Shown: one piece after another, positions 28,406 through 36,746 of the stretch
Layout of the letters: each line of letters begins with the position of its first letter
Position numbering within the stretch: position 1 is the first letter of the stretch
From: Massilia sp. Se16.2.3
GTDB taxonomy: Bacteria; Pseudomonadota; Gammaproteobacteria; Burkholderiales; Burkholderiaceae_D
Direction: 5' to 3'
DNA length: 64,000 bases
Assembly: GCF_014171595.1 (NCBI RefSeq)
Contig: NZ_CP050451.1
Coordinates: 1,054,001 to 1,118,000 of the forward strand
Program-made: the position numbers and the translations under genes
Notes under the pieces: model-generated
Told to the model about the DNA's origin: nothing
The model's database searches: none
Seen by the model: only the letters and a program-made list of their open reading frames with translations

Positions 28406-28601
28406 CGTGTTCTCCTCGGTATTGTTCGGGCGATGCAGCGATCCAGTGACTCTTTGAGCATGATGAGCTGGGATTAGTTCAGCCATGCCGGCGCGATGCG
28501 GTCAGGCAGCGGACGCGGCCACACGGCGCGCCGGCCTCGGAAACCCGGACGCGCAAACACGGTCTGAGAAAGTGCGTGCCCACGCCAAACGGGGGAGGAC
28601 C

Positions 28602-29342
28602 ATGGCGTCGCTCAATCCGGTCCAGGTCCGGAAATACCTGAAGGGAGTCGACTACCCGGTGTCGCGCGCGGCGCTGCTCGACAGTGCGCGCAGCATGGGC
28701 GCCGACGAAGCGCTCTGTGCCTCGATCGAGCAATTGCCTGGCGACGCGTACCAGACGCCGGCCGATGTCAGCCAGGCCCTCGGGCGCCTGCTGCCGGGTG
28801 GCGCGCCGTGGTCCTCCGGCGCCGACGGTGCGTCCGTGGCCGGCACGCCGACGGGTGGACTGCCCCGGGACGGCAGCGATGCCTTCCTGGTGCTGGCCAT
28901 GCAGGATGCGATGGCGGAGATCCAGGTCTGCGAACTGGCGCTCGAAAAATCCGGCAAGGACGCGGTGCACGCCTTTGCCCAGGCGATGATCGACGAGCAC
29001 GGCCGCATGGGCCGCGACATCGAACAACTGGCCGCGCGCAAGGGCCTGCCGACACCGCAGACCATCCGGCCGGAGCAGGAAATGACGGTCGAGGAATTGG
29101 CCAGCCTGTCCGGGCGCGACTTCGAGCAGCGCTGGATCCAGTACAACATCGACCTGCACGAACGCGACGTCAAGCTGTTCCGCCAGCATGCGCTGGACCA
29201 GCGCGACAGCGAGATTCGCGCGCTGGCAGGGCAGATCGGCGAGGCGCTGGCCGGGCACCTGCAGATGGCGCACGAACTCGGCAAGACGCTGGCCATCCCT
29301 GAGCAGCGCAGCGTCGGCACGCGCCGGTCCGGCACGGTATGA
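28602..29342 (+). CDS. DUF2795-DUF4142 protein (ferritin-like helical bundle)
   Basis: 246-residue protein with two domains. Residues 1-65 match DUF2795 (LNPVQVRKYLKGVDYPVSRAAL, then ADVSQALGRL). Residues 95-240 match DUF4142, a ferritin-like four-helix bundle (DAFLVLAMQDAMAEIQVCELAL, AFAQAMIDEHGRMGRDIEQL, IQYNIDLHERDVKLFRQHA). DUF4142 proteins are often exported and stress-related, but there is no signal peptide here. The function is unknown. The ribosome site GGGGGAGGACC fixes the ATG at 28602. It is divergent from the carbamoyltransferase and lies 31 bp upstream of nudC. Confidence 0.8.
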   Translation: MASLNPVQVRKYLKGVDYPVSRAALLDSARSMGADEALCASIEQLPGDAYQTPADVSQALGRLLPGGAPWSSGADGASVAGTPTGGLPRDGSDAFLVLAMQDAMAEIQVCELALEKSGKDAVHAFAQAMIDEHGRMGRDIEQLAARKGLPTPQTIRPEQEMTVEELASLSGRDFEQRWIQYNIDLHERDVKLFRQHALDQRDSEIRALAGQIGEALAGHLQMAHELGKTLAIPEQRSVGTRRSGTV

Positions 29343-29373
29343 TGGAAGCTTGAATCCTCATCCGTGACCGACG

Positions 29374-30195
29374 ATGCTGCAAACGCCCCCGACCTTCACG
29401 CCGCTGATGGCGCCCCAGCAACACGACGCCCCCCTGACTTTCCTGTTCCATGGCGGGCGCCTGCTCGTGCGCGAACACGACCTGGCCCTGCCGGACGCCG
29501 CGGCCCTGGCGCAAATCGGGCTCGACCCGGCCCGGGTCCAGCCGGTCGGCCTGCTCGGCGAGCGCTATTGCCAGGCGGGCTGGCTCGACCAGGAGGCGGC
29601 GCTCGAAGGCTACGCCTGGCACGGCCTGCGTTCGCTGCTGTTCGGCGCCTTCGACGAGCAGCTGATGGGCGTGGCCGGGCGCGCCGCGCAGATCGCCGAA
29701 TGGGCGCGCACGCACCGTTTCTGCGGCGCTTGCGCCCATCCGATGGCGCGCGTGCTGCACGAACGCAGCTTCAGGTGCGCCCATTGCGGGCACCTGGCCT
29801 ACCCGCGCATTTCGCCGGCGATGATGGTCCTGATCCGCAAGGGCGACGCGGTGCTGCTGGCGATGCACGTGGCCTCGCCCACGAAACGCTTCACGCCGCT
29901 GGCGGGATTCCTGGAAGCGGGCGAATCGATCGAGGAAGCGATCCACCGCGAGGTGTACGAGGAGGTAGGATTGCAGGTGAGGAACCTGCAGTATTTCGCG
30001 AGCCAGTCATGGCCCTTCCCGCATTCGTTGATGATCGCTTTTACGGCCGACTACGCGGGTGGCGAGATCCGCGTCGATCCCACCGAGATTGCCGAGGCGC
30101 GCTGGTTCGGACCGGATGATGAGTGGCCCGAGCGCGTGCCGCAGGTGTCGGTGTCGAGCGTGCTGGTCGACGCGCACCGGCCACCGGGACGCTAG
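29374..30195 (+). CDS. nudC: NAD(H) pyrophosphatase/RNA decapping hydrolase NudC
   Basis: 273-residue Nudix enzyme that splits NADH to NMNH and AMP and removes NAD caps from RNA. The zinc ribbon is seen as FCGACAHPM and FRCAHCGHLAYPR. The Nudix box runs from GFLEAGESIEEAIHREVYEE into VG, with all catalytic Glu and Arg residues. The NudC signature SQSWPFPHSLM follows the box and defines NAD specificity. The N-terminal domain is the usual variable part. Length is typical (about 260-280). The start at 29374 gives MLQTPPTF. An earlier ATG is in another frame. Likely co-transcribed with the upstream DUF2795 gene. Confidence 0.96.
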   Translation: MLQTPPTFTPLMAPQQHDAPLTFLFHGGRLLVREHDLALPDAAALAQIGLDPARVQPVGLLGERYCQAGWLDQEAALEGYAWHGLRSLLFGAFDEQLMGVAGRAAQIAEWARTHRFCGACAHPMARVLHERSFRCAHCGHLAYPRISPAMMVLIRKGDAVLLAMHVASPTKRFTPLAGFLEAGESIEEAIHREVYEEVGLQVRNLQYFASQSWPFPHSLMIAFTADYAGGEIRVDPTEIAEARWFGPDDEWPERVPQVSVSSVLVDAHRPPGR

Positions 30196-30282
30196 GCGCG
30201 ACGCATATAAGCCGCTGGCTGCGCGGCGGCGTACTGCGGTGCCGCCGCGCCTTGCCGTGCGCACTTTGTCGAGCTGCGAGGA

Positions 30283-31218
30283 TTACTGCACCGCTGGCGG
30301 CAAGGCCGGCGCGCCACGCACTTCCAGCGCGACGCTGCCGACCTGTGCGCCGGCCGGGGCTGGTGCGAACGACGGCACGAGCTCCACCCGCGCGCTGTCG
30401 TCGGGGCGCGCGCCGGTACCGCGCAGCTGCACCGCGCGCTGCAGCAGGTCGAACCAGAACGGGGCGCCGAACAGCGTCGTGGCGGCCGTCACGATCCAGC
30501 CCGCCACCTGCAGCGCGAAAGCGGCATTCAGGACCGGCGGAAAGCTTTGCCAGCCGATCGGCAGGGCCCACAGCTGGCGCAGGGTTTGCGCGTCCAGCGC
30601 GCTGGGCACGGCGCCGATGTGCGCGGCCAGCTGAGGCTGCTGCCACAGGGTGCGGAACAGGGCGATACTGTCGATATTGAACAGGATCGCCAGCAGCAGC
30701 GAGACCAGGAAGGAAATCAGGAGCTGGCGCCGTTTGTAGCTGCCCGACACGCGCTGCATCGCATTGTCGAACCAGCCGGCGACCAGGCGCTGGAAGCGCT
30801 CCAGGTCGCCACCGGCGCGCGCGTGCAGGGCGTGCAGTGCGCGCCGTACCTGCGGGTCGCTGACGGCATCGATATCCGCGCCGAGCCGCGCGAAGTTGCC
30901 TGGTACCTGCTGGATGCTGTCGATCAGCGCGATCGCGAAGTGCGCCGGTTCGATATAGGATGGGCGCGCCGCAAGCGCCGGTTCGGCGACCGTGCTGCCG
31001 TCGCTGTGCGGATTGACGAGCGGATGGGCATACACGGCCTGCGCCAGCGCCTCGAAGCGTGGGTCGTTCAGCATGCTTTTGATGCCGGCCAGCAGCGTAT
31101 TGGCGCGCAGGCGAAAAGCCGCCGCCAGTGCCTCCTGCACCGTGGTCACGATCAGCGCCACCGTGCCATAGCAGAACGTCAAACCGATTGCCAATTCCAG
31201 TACCGAGCTTCCGAACAT
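30283..31218 (-). CDS. Conserved membrane protein of unknown function
   Basis: 311-residue protein, not assigned to a named family by me. Residues 5-33 (LELAIGLTFCYGTVALIVTT) form a membrane helix. Two more hydrophobic stretches occur near 165-185 (LLISFLVSLLLAILFNIDSI) and 245-265 (FALQVAGWIVTAATTLFGAP), giving about 3 to 4 transmembrane segments with a long soluble loop between the first two. The sequence between the later helices includes WALPIGWQSFPPVL. The start at 31218 is supported by GGAGGCGG upstream. It faces folE divergently and converges on nudC. Confidence 0.7.
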   Translation of the reverse strand: MFGSSVLELAIGLTFCYGTVALIVTTVQEALAAAFRLRANTLLAGIKSMLNDPRFEALAQAVYAHPLVNPHSDGSTVAEPALAARPSYIEPAHFAIALIDSIQQVPGNFARLGADIDAVSDPQVRRALHALHARAGGDLERFQRLVAGWFDNAMQRVSGSYKRRQLLISFLVSLLLAILFNIDSIALFRTLWQQPQLAAHIGAVPSALDAQTLRQLWALPIGWQSFPPVLNAAFALQVAGWIVTAATTLFGAPFWFDLLQRAVQLRGTGARPDDSARVELVPSFAPAPAGAQVGSVALEVRGAPALPPAVQ

Positions 31219-31389
31219 AGGCCGCCTCCGTCGCATGAGAACGGATTCACGCTAGCCCAAGCTTGTCAGCGTTGAGTTCGGTTTGCTCAAGAAAATGGCA
31301 GCCTCCAGTCGCTTTCGCGCATTTTCTATATACTGGCGGCAATCGCATTTTTCAGCGCATTTTTCAGGCGCACTTTCCAAGGTTTCCCC

Positions 31390-31956
31390 ATGTCCGACAA
31401 AGAAGCATTCACCGAGCACGACTGGCGCCGCCTGCTGGCCAGCCTCGGTGAGGATCCGAACCGCCCTGGCCTGCACGAAACGCCTGCGCGCGTTGCCAAA
31501 GCCTGGAAGCACTGGACTTCCGGCTACGACCAGAACCCGGTCGAAGTCCTGAAAGCCTTCGAGGACGGTGCCGAGCAATACAACGAATTGATCGTGGTGC
31601 GCGGCATCCCGGTCTACAGTCATTGCGAACACCACCTGGCGCCATTCTTCGGCAAGGCCACCGTCGGCTACCTGCCGAACGGGAAGATCGTCGGCCTGTC
31701 GAAGCTGACCCGCCTGGTCGACATTTTCTCGAAGCGCCTGCAGGTGCAGGAGCGCATGACGATGCAGATCGCCAACGCGCTGATGGAAGTGCTGGAACCG
31801 AAGGCGGTCGGCGTGGTCGTCAAGTGCCGCCACATGTGCATGGAAAGCCGCGGCATCCGTACCCAGGGCGAAGAAACCATCACCTCCTGCATGCTGGGCG
31901 AATTGCAGCCGAACCTGGCGCTGCGTACCGAATTCCTCGCACTCGCACGCGACTGA
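31390..31956 (+). CDS. folE: GTP cyclohydrolase I
   Basis: 188-residue enzyme converting GTP to 7,8-dihydroneopterin triphosphate, the first step of tetrahydrofolate and pterin synthesis. Zinc ligands are visible as the Cys and His of YSHCEHHLAPFFG and the Cys of VKCRHMCMESRGI. The conserved core EDPNRPGLHETPARVAKAW and GLSKLTRLVDIFSKRLQVQE is intact. The length is slightly shorter than E. coli FolE (222) but normal for this group. The upstream region contains two copies of GCGCATTTTTCAG-like sequence. A standalone transposase-like gene follows 105 bp downstream. Confidence 0.97.
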   Translation: MSDKEAFTEHDWRRLLASLGEDPNRPGLHETPARVAKAWKHWTSGYDQNPVEVLKAFEDGAEQYNELIVVRGIPVYSHCEHHLAPFFGKATVGYLPNGKIVGLSKLTRLVDIFSKRLQVQERMTMQIANALMEVLEPKAVGVVVKCRHMCMESRGIRTQGEETITSCMLGELQPNLALRTEFLALARD

Positions 31957-32061
31957 CCTGCACCCCTGCCGGCCCTGGCCGAACAGCTTTCCGCGGGCCG
32001 GCGCTGCAGTTCGGGAACCTGTTCCGGAACTTCGCCCTCAAAGGGATTTTGGGGCGACGAC

Positions 32062-32385
32062 ATGGCCAGGCCCGAATTCCCCAGCGATATTCCACGCGAG
32101 CAGTTCGAGCTCGTGCGCGACATGCTCGAAGCGGCACGGCGCAAGACGCGCCCGCGCAAGCATGACCTCTACGATGTGTATTGCGCGGTGCTGTATTTCC
32201 TGCACACGGGCATCGCCTGGCGCAGCCTGCCGCGTGAATTCCCTCCCTGGCGCACCGTGCACGAGTATTTCACCCAATGGACGATGCTGCGCGAGGGCGA
32301 TCGCACCCTGCTCGAGCAGACGCTCGACCGCATCGGCCGCGATGCCGAGATCGCGCAATTGCACAGGCTGCTGAGGCCGCACTGA
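32062..32385 (+). CDS. Standalone IS5-type transposase N-terminal domain (DUF4096-like)
   Basis: 107-residue protein equivalent to only the N-terminal helix-turn-helix part of IS5-family transposases (IPREQFELVRDMLEAARR, then LYDVYCAVLYFLHTGIAWRS and EFPPWRTVHEYFTQW). The catalytic DDE domain is absent, there are no visible terminal inverted repeats, and the frame ends in a normal stop after EIAQLHRLLRPH. It is either a domesticated DNA-binding remnant or a decayed insertion. A clean intact frame argues for some retention. The start is the ATG at 32062 with a weak GGGGCGACGAC before it. Confidence 0.7.
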   Translation: MARPEFPSDIPREQFELVRDMLEAARRKTRPRKHDLYDVYCAVLYFLHTGIAWRSLPREFPPWRTVHEYFTQWTMLREGDRTLLEQTLDRIGRDAEIAQLHRLLRPH

Positions 32386-32636
32386 GCGGAGGTTTCCGGA
32401 TACCGAGGGCGGCGCAGAGGCAGCCGTCCCGATGCTGCGCATGCCCAGGCGCGTGCAGTGTCTCAGCGGCTGTGTGCACTGTTAGCCACAAAAGTTCCCT
32501 TCATCGAACGCGTTTGTCTGCGCTGCGACAGAGCTTTTCACCACTGCACGCCGCTTGTCACAATCTGTTGCGATTTCGAATCGTGCGCATCTGCCGGCTG
32601 GGCTAAGCTGGACTATTGTCTTTATTGCATCCAGCC

Positions 32637-33245
32637 ATGTTCGATCACCTGAACCAGTTCCTGTTTTCCTTTATTAACGCCGCTCCTGGCCTCGCGGGCT
32701 GGCGCCTGCACGGCGCCCTGTTTGCTGCCGAGTGGATCGTCCTGGCGGTGCCGCTGGGCCTGGTGCTGATGTGGACCAATGGCACGGCGGCACAGCGCGA
32801 AGCGGCCGTACGCGCGCTGCTGGCGGCCATCGTTGCCTTCACGCTGAGCAAAGTCATCGGCCTGATGTGGTTCCATCCGCGTCCCTTCATGGTCGGGGTC
32901 GGTCAGACTTTCCTGCATCACGCACCGGACAGTTCCTTTCCGAGCGACCACGCGACCGGCATGTTCTCGGTGGCACTGGCTCTGGTGCTGAGCAGCGTGG
33001 GCGAGGCGCGCCGCTTCGGCTATGTCCTCCTGGGACTGGCCGTGGTGGTGGCCTGGGCCCGCGTTTTCCTGGGCGTGCATTGGCCGCTGGACATGGCAAT
33101 GGCCTTGGTGGTGTCGCTGGTGGGCGCGCTGCTGGCCAATGGCCGCTTCGGCCTGGCGCTGGCGGCCATGCTGGTGCCGCTGATGCGTTCGATTTACCGC
33201 CGTGTACTGGCTTTGCCGATCGCGCGCGGCTGGATCCGTCCTTAG
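32637..33245 (+). CDS. PAP2-type undecaprenyl-diphosphatase (BcrC-like)
   Basis: 202-residue integral membrane phosphatase with about five helices, of the type that recycles undecaprenyl pyrophosphate for cell-wall synthesis and can confer bacitracin resistance. The three phosphatase motifs are present: KVIGLMWFHPRP (K-x6-RP-like), FPSDHATGMF (PSGH-like) and ARVFLGVHWPLDM (SR-x5-H-x3-D, with Ala for Ser). The start at 32637 (MFDHLNQFLF) is chosen over a Met 21 bp upstream because it fits BcrC proteins. The 250 bp upstream, after the transposase-like gene, contain no gene I can support. Confidence 0.88.
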   Translation: MFDHLNQFLFSFINAAPGLAGWRLHGALFAAEWIVLAVPLGLVLMWTNGTAAQREAAVRALLAAIVAFTLSKVIGLMWFHPRPFMVGVGQTFLHHAPDSSFPSDHATGMFSVALALVLSSVGEARRFGYVLLGLAVVVAWARVFLGVHWPLDMAMALVVSLVGALLANGRFGLALAAMLVPLMRSIYRRVLALPIARGWIRP

Positions 33246-33278
33246 CGCTGAGCCATACACCCCGGGCGCGCTGTATCC

Positions 33279-33686
33279 CTACTGCGTCGTTGGCGCCGCC
33301 GCTTCCTCGAACACCAGCTTCTTGTTCTCGTCGAGGTGGAACAGGCCGAGCGGCTGCCCGGTAACCTGTTCCGGCGCGTCCATTTTGCTGCAGCCCTGCG
33401 TTTCCACCCGCCATGCCTGTTCGCCCGCACGCAGCGTATAGATGTTCTCGCCGGAGGCGAACAATTCCAGGTCCACGTCCGACATCGGCAGCCTGCCCAG
33501 TTCGATGCGGCGCTGGCAATCCGGCATGCGCGCGGCAATCAGCTCCAGCGTGACGTCCTTCTTCCAGAACTGCTCCTGCCGCGCACGCACCGTCAGCGCG
33601 TGCTGGTTCCCTTCGATGTAATAGGTGGCCGAATCGTCGACGCAACCGGCCAGCAACAGGGGAGCGAGCAGAAGAAGTTTACGCAT
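33279..33686 (-). CDS. Small lipoprotein of unknown function
   Basis: 135-residue protein with a lipoprotein signal: MRKLLLLAPLLLAGC, with the lipobox LAGC placing the lipidated Cys at residue 15. The mature part is mixed alpha/beta with two further cysteines (MPDCQRRIE and TQGCSKMD) that could form a disulfide. It ends APTTQ. I recognise no family. It converges on the phosphatase gene and is divergent from rtcB. Residue 16 is Val, so sorting to the outer membrane would be expected. Confidence 0.75.
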   Translation of the reverse strand: MRKLLLLAPLLLAGCVDDSATYYIEGNQHALTVRARQEQFWKKDVTLELIAARMPDCQRRIELGRLPMSDVDLELFASGENIYTLRAGEQAWRVETQGCSKMDAPEQVTGQPLGLFHLDENKKLVFEEAAAPTTQ

Positions 33687-33869
33687 GCATGGAGTCCAGG
33701 TGGGGGCCGGCAGGCGCCGGCGCCGCGGCCAGTATAGAACGCGTCATTCTTGCCTTGCAACACAGCACCTGGAAGACAGGTCGGCGGCCGACACAGCGGG
33801 ACTCTCCCGGACTCCCCGTTTTTGCGAAATCGGCGATGATGAATTCATGTCGTTTTCACCCTTCCTGCA

Positions 33870-35120
33870 ATGAAGCAACCCGAATACGAACTGCTCGACA
33901 CCGGCGCAAGTGCCAGGTCGACCGTCAAACCGGTCAAGATGTGGACGCGCGGCGTGCCCGTCGAACCCGGTGCCAAGGACCAGCTCGCCAAACTGGCCGA
34001 GTTGCCTTTCGTTTACCACCACGTGGCTGTCATGCCCGACGTGCACATTGGCAAGGGCTCGACCATCGGCAGCGTGATTCCGACGCTGGGCGCGGTGATC
34101 CCGGCCGCGGTTGGGGTCGACATCGGCTGCGGCATGATGGCGGCAAAAACCACGCTGCGTGCGACTGACTTGCCCGACAGCCTGGGCAAACTGCGCAGCG
34201 CCATCGAACAGGCGATTCCGCACGGAATGTCGCCGAAGACGCGCAATGCAAGAGGGCGCGACGTCGGCTCATGGGACCGCCCGCCGCCGCCCGTCGACGC
34301 CGGCTGGGCGAAACTGAAGGACGAATTCGACGCGCTGTGCCGCAAGTGGCCGAAACTGCGCGGCACGAACAACTACAAGCATCTCGGCACGCTCGGCAGC
34401 GGCAACCATTTCGTCGAGATCTGCCTCGATGAAGACAATTTTGTGTGGTTGATGCTGCACTCCGGCTCGCGCGGAGTCGGCAACGCGATCGGCACCCATT
34501 TCATCGAACTGGCCAAGCAGGACATGCGCCGCCACATGGTGAACTTGCCCGACGACGACCTGGCCTACCTGCAGGAGGGCACCCAGCACTACGACGATTA
34601 CGTGGAAGCCGTCGGCTGGGCGCAGAAGTTCGCGCGCACCAACCGCGACGTGATGATGCAGAACCTGATCCACGCGGTACGTGCCGTGATTCCAAAGCCC
34701 TTCGAGACCCATGTCGAGGCGGTCAATTGCCATCACAACTATGTGCAGCAAGAGCGCCACTTCGGCCGCGACGTGATGATCACGCGCAAAGGTGCGGTCT
34801 CGGCGCGCACCGGCGAATTGGGCATCATTCCTGGGTCGATGGGCGCAAAGAGCTTCATCGTGCGCGGCAAGGGTAACCCGGAAAGTTTCAATAGCTGCAG
34901 CCATGGGGCCGGCCGCCTGATGAGCCGCACCGAAGCCAAGCGGCGCTTTACCCGCGCCGACATGGAACGCGCCACGCAGGGCGTCGAATCACGCAAGGAC
35001 GATGCCGTGATCGACGAAATCCCGATGGCCTACAAGGACATCGATGCCGTCATGCGGGCGCAAAGCGAACTGGTGGAGGTGGTGCATACCCTGAAGCAGA
35101 TTGTCTGCGTGAAAGGATAA
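33870..35120 (+). CDS. rtcB: RNA-splicing ligase RtcB
   Basis: 416-residue GTP- and Mn-dependent RNA ligase joining 2',3'-cyclic phosphate (or 3'-phosphate) to 5'-OH ends, used in RNA repair. Metal ligands: AVMPDVHIGKGSTIG and VGVDIGCGMMA (Cys), GSGNHFVEI and LMLHSGSRGVG. The guanylylated His is in NSCSHGAGRLMSR. Two further conserved blocks are VNCHHNYVQQE and ITRKGAVSARTGELGIIPGS. The length matches the bacterial family. Neither rtcA nor the sigma-54 regulator rtcR is beside it. The ATG at 33870 is preceded by CTTCCTGCA without a clear Shine-Dalgarno. Confidence 0.97.
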   Translation: MKQPEYELLDTGASARSTVKPVKMWTRGVPVEPGAKDQLAKLAELPFVYHHVAVMPDVHIGKGSTIGSVIPTLGAVIPAAVGVDIGCGMMAAKTTLRATDLPDSLGKLRSAIEQAIPHGMSPKTRNARGRDVGSWDRPPPPVDAGWAKLKDEFDALCRKWPKLRGTNNYKHLGTLGSGNHFVEICLDEDNFVWLMLHSGSRGVGNAIGTHFIELAKQDMRRHMVNLPDDDLAYLQEGTQHYDDYVEAVGWAQKFARTNRDVMMQNLIHAVRAVIPKPFETHVEAVNCHHNYVQQERHFGRDVMITRKGAVSARTGELGIIPGSMGAKSFIVRGKGNPESFNSCSHGAGRLMSRTEAKRRFTRADMERATQGVESRKDDAVIDEIPMAYKDIDAVMRAQSELVEVVHTLKQIVCVKG

Positions 35121-35188
35121 CCAGCAGGCGCATTGCGGCGGGCCGCAGGTGCACCACGTCCCGGATCCATCCAACCGACGAGAAGACC

Positions 35189-35752
35189 ATGCCAGACGAC
35201 GATCAACATGCCATGGCGCAGCAGGCGCCGCCCTACGTTCCACCGCAGCCTCTGACCCTGCGCATTAACGGGACAGACCACCAGCTACTGGTCGAGCCGC
35301 GCGTCAGCCTGCTCGACGCGCTGCGCGATCGTATCGGGCTGACCGGTACCAAGAAAGGTTGCGACCGCGGCCAGTGCGGCGCCTGTACCGTGCTCGTCGA
35401 TGGCCAGCGCATCAATTCCTGCCTGACGCTGGCGGTGATGCACGACGGCCGCGAGATCACCACCGTGGAGGGGCTGGCGCAGGGTGACAAGCCGCACCCG
35501 GTGCAGCAAGCCTTCATGGACCACGACGCTTTCCAGTGCGGCTATTGCACGCCCGGCCAGGTGTGCTCGACGGTGGCGCTGCTGCGCGAACTGGCTGAAG
35601 GGCAAGCCAGCGCCGTCACGCGCGGCGAGCGGCTGGTGCAACTCAGCGAGGAGGAAATCCGTGAGCGCATGAGCGGCAACCTGTGCCGCTGCGGCGCCTA
35701 CCAGAACATCGTCGCGGCAATCCGCACTGCGGCCAGCGTCGCCGGTCAATGA
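35189..35752 (+). CDS. paoA: 2Fe-2S subunit of xanthine-oxidase-family molybdoenzyme (PaoA/YagT-like)
   Basis: 187-residue electron-transfer subunit. The plant-type 2Fe-2S cluster is ligated by GCDRGQCGACTVLVDG plus the Cys of INSCLTLAV. The second cluster is ligated by FQCGYCTPGQVC and NLCRCGAYQNI. E. coli PaoA carries a Tat signal, but the N-terminus here (MPDDDQHAMAQQ) has no twin arginine, so the enzyme is probably cytoplasmic or exported by another route. It is the first gene of a three-gene operon with the FAD and molybdenum subunits. A plausible start is the ATG at 35189 with GAGAAGACC upstream. Confidence 0.9.
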   Translation: MPDDDQHAMAQQAPPYVPPQPLTLRINGTDHQLLVEPRVSLLDALRDRIGLTGTKKGCDRGQCGACTVLVDGQRINSCLTLAVMHDGREITTVEGLAQGDKPHPVQQAFMDHDAFQCGYCTPGQVCSTVALLRELAEGQASAVTRGERLVQLSEEEIRERMSGNLCRCGAYQNIVAAIRTAASVAGQ

Positions 35753-35762
35753 GGGAGGCAGC

Positions 35763-36746
35763 GTGCATTCACTGAGCTATGAACGGGCGCGCGACCTCGC
35801 CCACGCGATCGAACTGGGCAGCGAGCCCGGCAGCAAGTACATCGGCGGCGGCACCAATTTGCTCGACCTGTACAAGAGCGGCATCGAGCGGCCGGTGCGC
35901 CTGGTCGACGTCAGCCGGCTGGCGCTGAACGGGGTCGAGGAATTGACCGACGGCGGACTGCGCATCGGTGCGATGGCCAGCAACACGGTCGCGGCGAATC
36001 ACCCGCTGGTGCGCACGCGCTATCGCGTGCTGTCGGAAGCGATCCTGAACGGTGCCACGGCGCAGTTGCGCAACATGGCCACCGTGGGCGGCAACCTGCT
36101 GCAGCGCACGCGCTGCTATTACTTCACCGATCCTGCTTTCGAACACTGCAACAAGCGCGTGCCTGGTTCCGGCTGCGCGGCCATCGACGGTTTCAATCGC
36201 ATCCACGCCATTCTTGGTGCCAGTCCGTCCTGCATCGCCACCAACCCCTCGGACATGGCCGTGGCCCTGGTGGCGCTGGACGCGAGGGTGCGCCTGGCGG
36301 GGCCGGATGGCGAACGTGTGGTGCCGATGGCTGATTTCCACCGCCTGCCGGGCGATCAGCCGCAGTTTGACACCGTCATCGCACCGGGCGAACTGATCAC
36401 GGCCATCGACCTGCCGCCGCCGTTTGCCGCGCAATCGCATTATGTAAAAGTGCGCGACCGCGCCAGCTATGCCTTCGCGCTGGTGTCGGTGGCGACCGTC
36501 CTCGACTTGCAGTGTGATGTCGTGCGCGACCTGCGCCTGGTGCTGGGCGGCGTCGCCCATAAACCATGGCGGGCCGTCGAGGCGGAGGACCTGCTGCGTG
36601 GCCAGCCCTTGAGTGAGGATGCGATCGCGCGTGCCGGCGCGGCTGCCGTGGCCGGCGCCCAGCCCTATGTCCATAATGCCTTCAAGGTCGAGCTGGTGCC
36701 GCGTGCCATCGCCCGGGCACTGCGCATTGCGGGAGGACGCGCATGA
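35763..36746 (+). CDS. paoB: FAD-binding subunit of molybdoenzyme (PaoB/YagS-like)
   Basis: 327-residue flavin subunit. The FAD-binding motif is seen as YIGGGTNLLDLYKSG and NMATVGGNLLQRTRC. Four cysteines in RCYYFTDPAFEHCNK, GSGCAAIDG and SPSCIATNPSDM match those that bind an extra 4Fe-4S cluster in PaoB and 4-hydroxybenzoyl-CoA reductase-type subunits, unlike plain xanthine dehydrogenase. GTG start at 35763 behind GGGAGGCAGC. It begins 10 bp after paoA and overlaps the next gene by ATGA, so the three are one operon. Confidence 0.9.
   Translation: MHSLSYERARDLAHAIELGSEPGSKYIGGGTNLLDLYKSGIERPVRLVDVSRLALNGVEELTDGGLRIGAMASNTVAANHPLVRTRYRVLSEAILNGATAQLRNMATVGGNLLQRTRCYYFTDPAFEHCNKRVPGSGCAAIDGFNRIHAILGASPSCIATNPSDMAVALVALDARVRLAGPDGERVVPMADFHRLPGDQPQFDTVIAPGELITAIDLPPPFAAQSHYVKVRDRASYAFALVSVATVLDLQCDVVRDLRLVLGGVAHKPWRAVEAEDLLRGQPLSEDAIARAGAAAVAGAQPYVHNAFKVELVPRAIARALRIAGGRA

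Noticed and set aside
28446..28602. Longer start of the DUF2795-DUF4142 protein at 28485
   Set aside because: The residues before 28602 are not family-like, and a strong ribosome site lies right before the later ATG.
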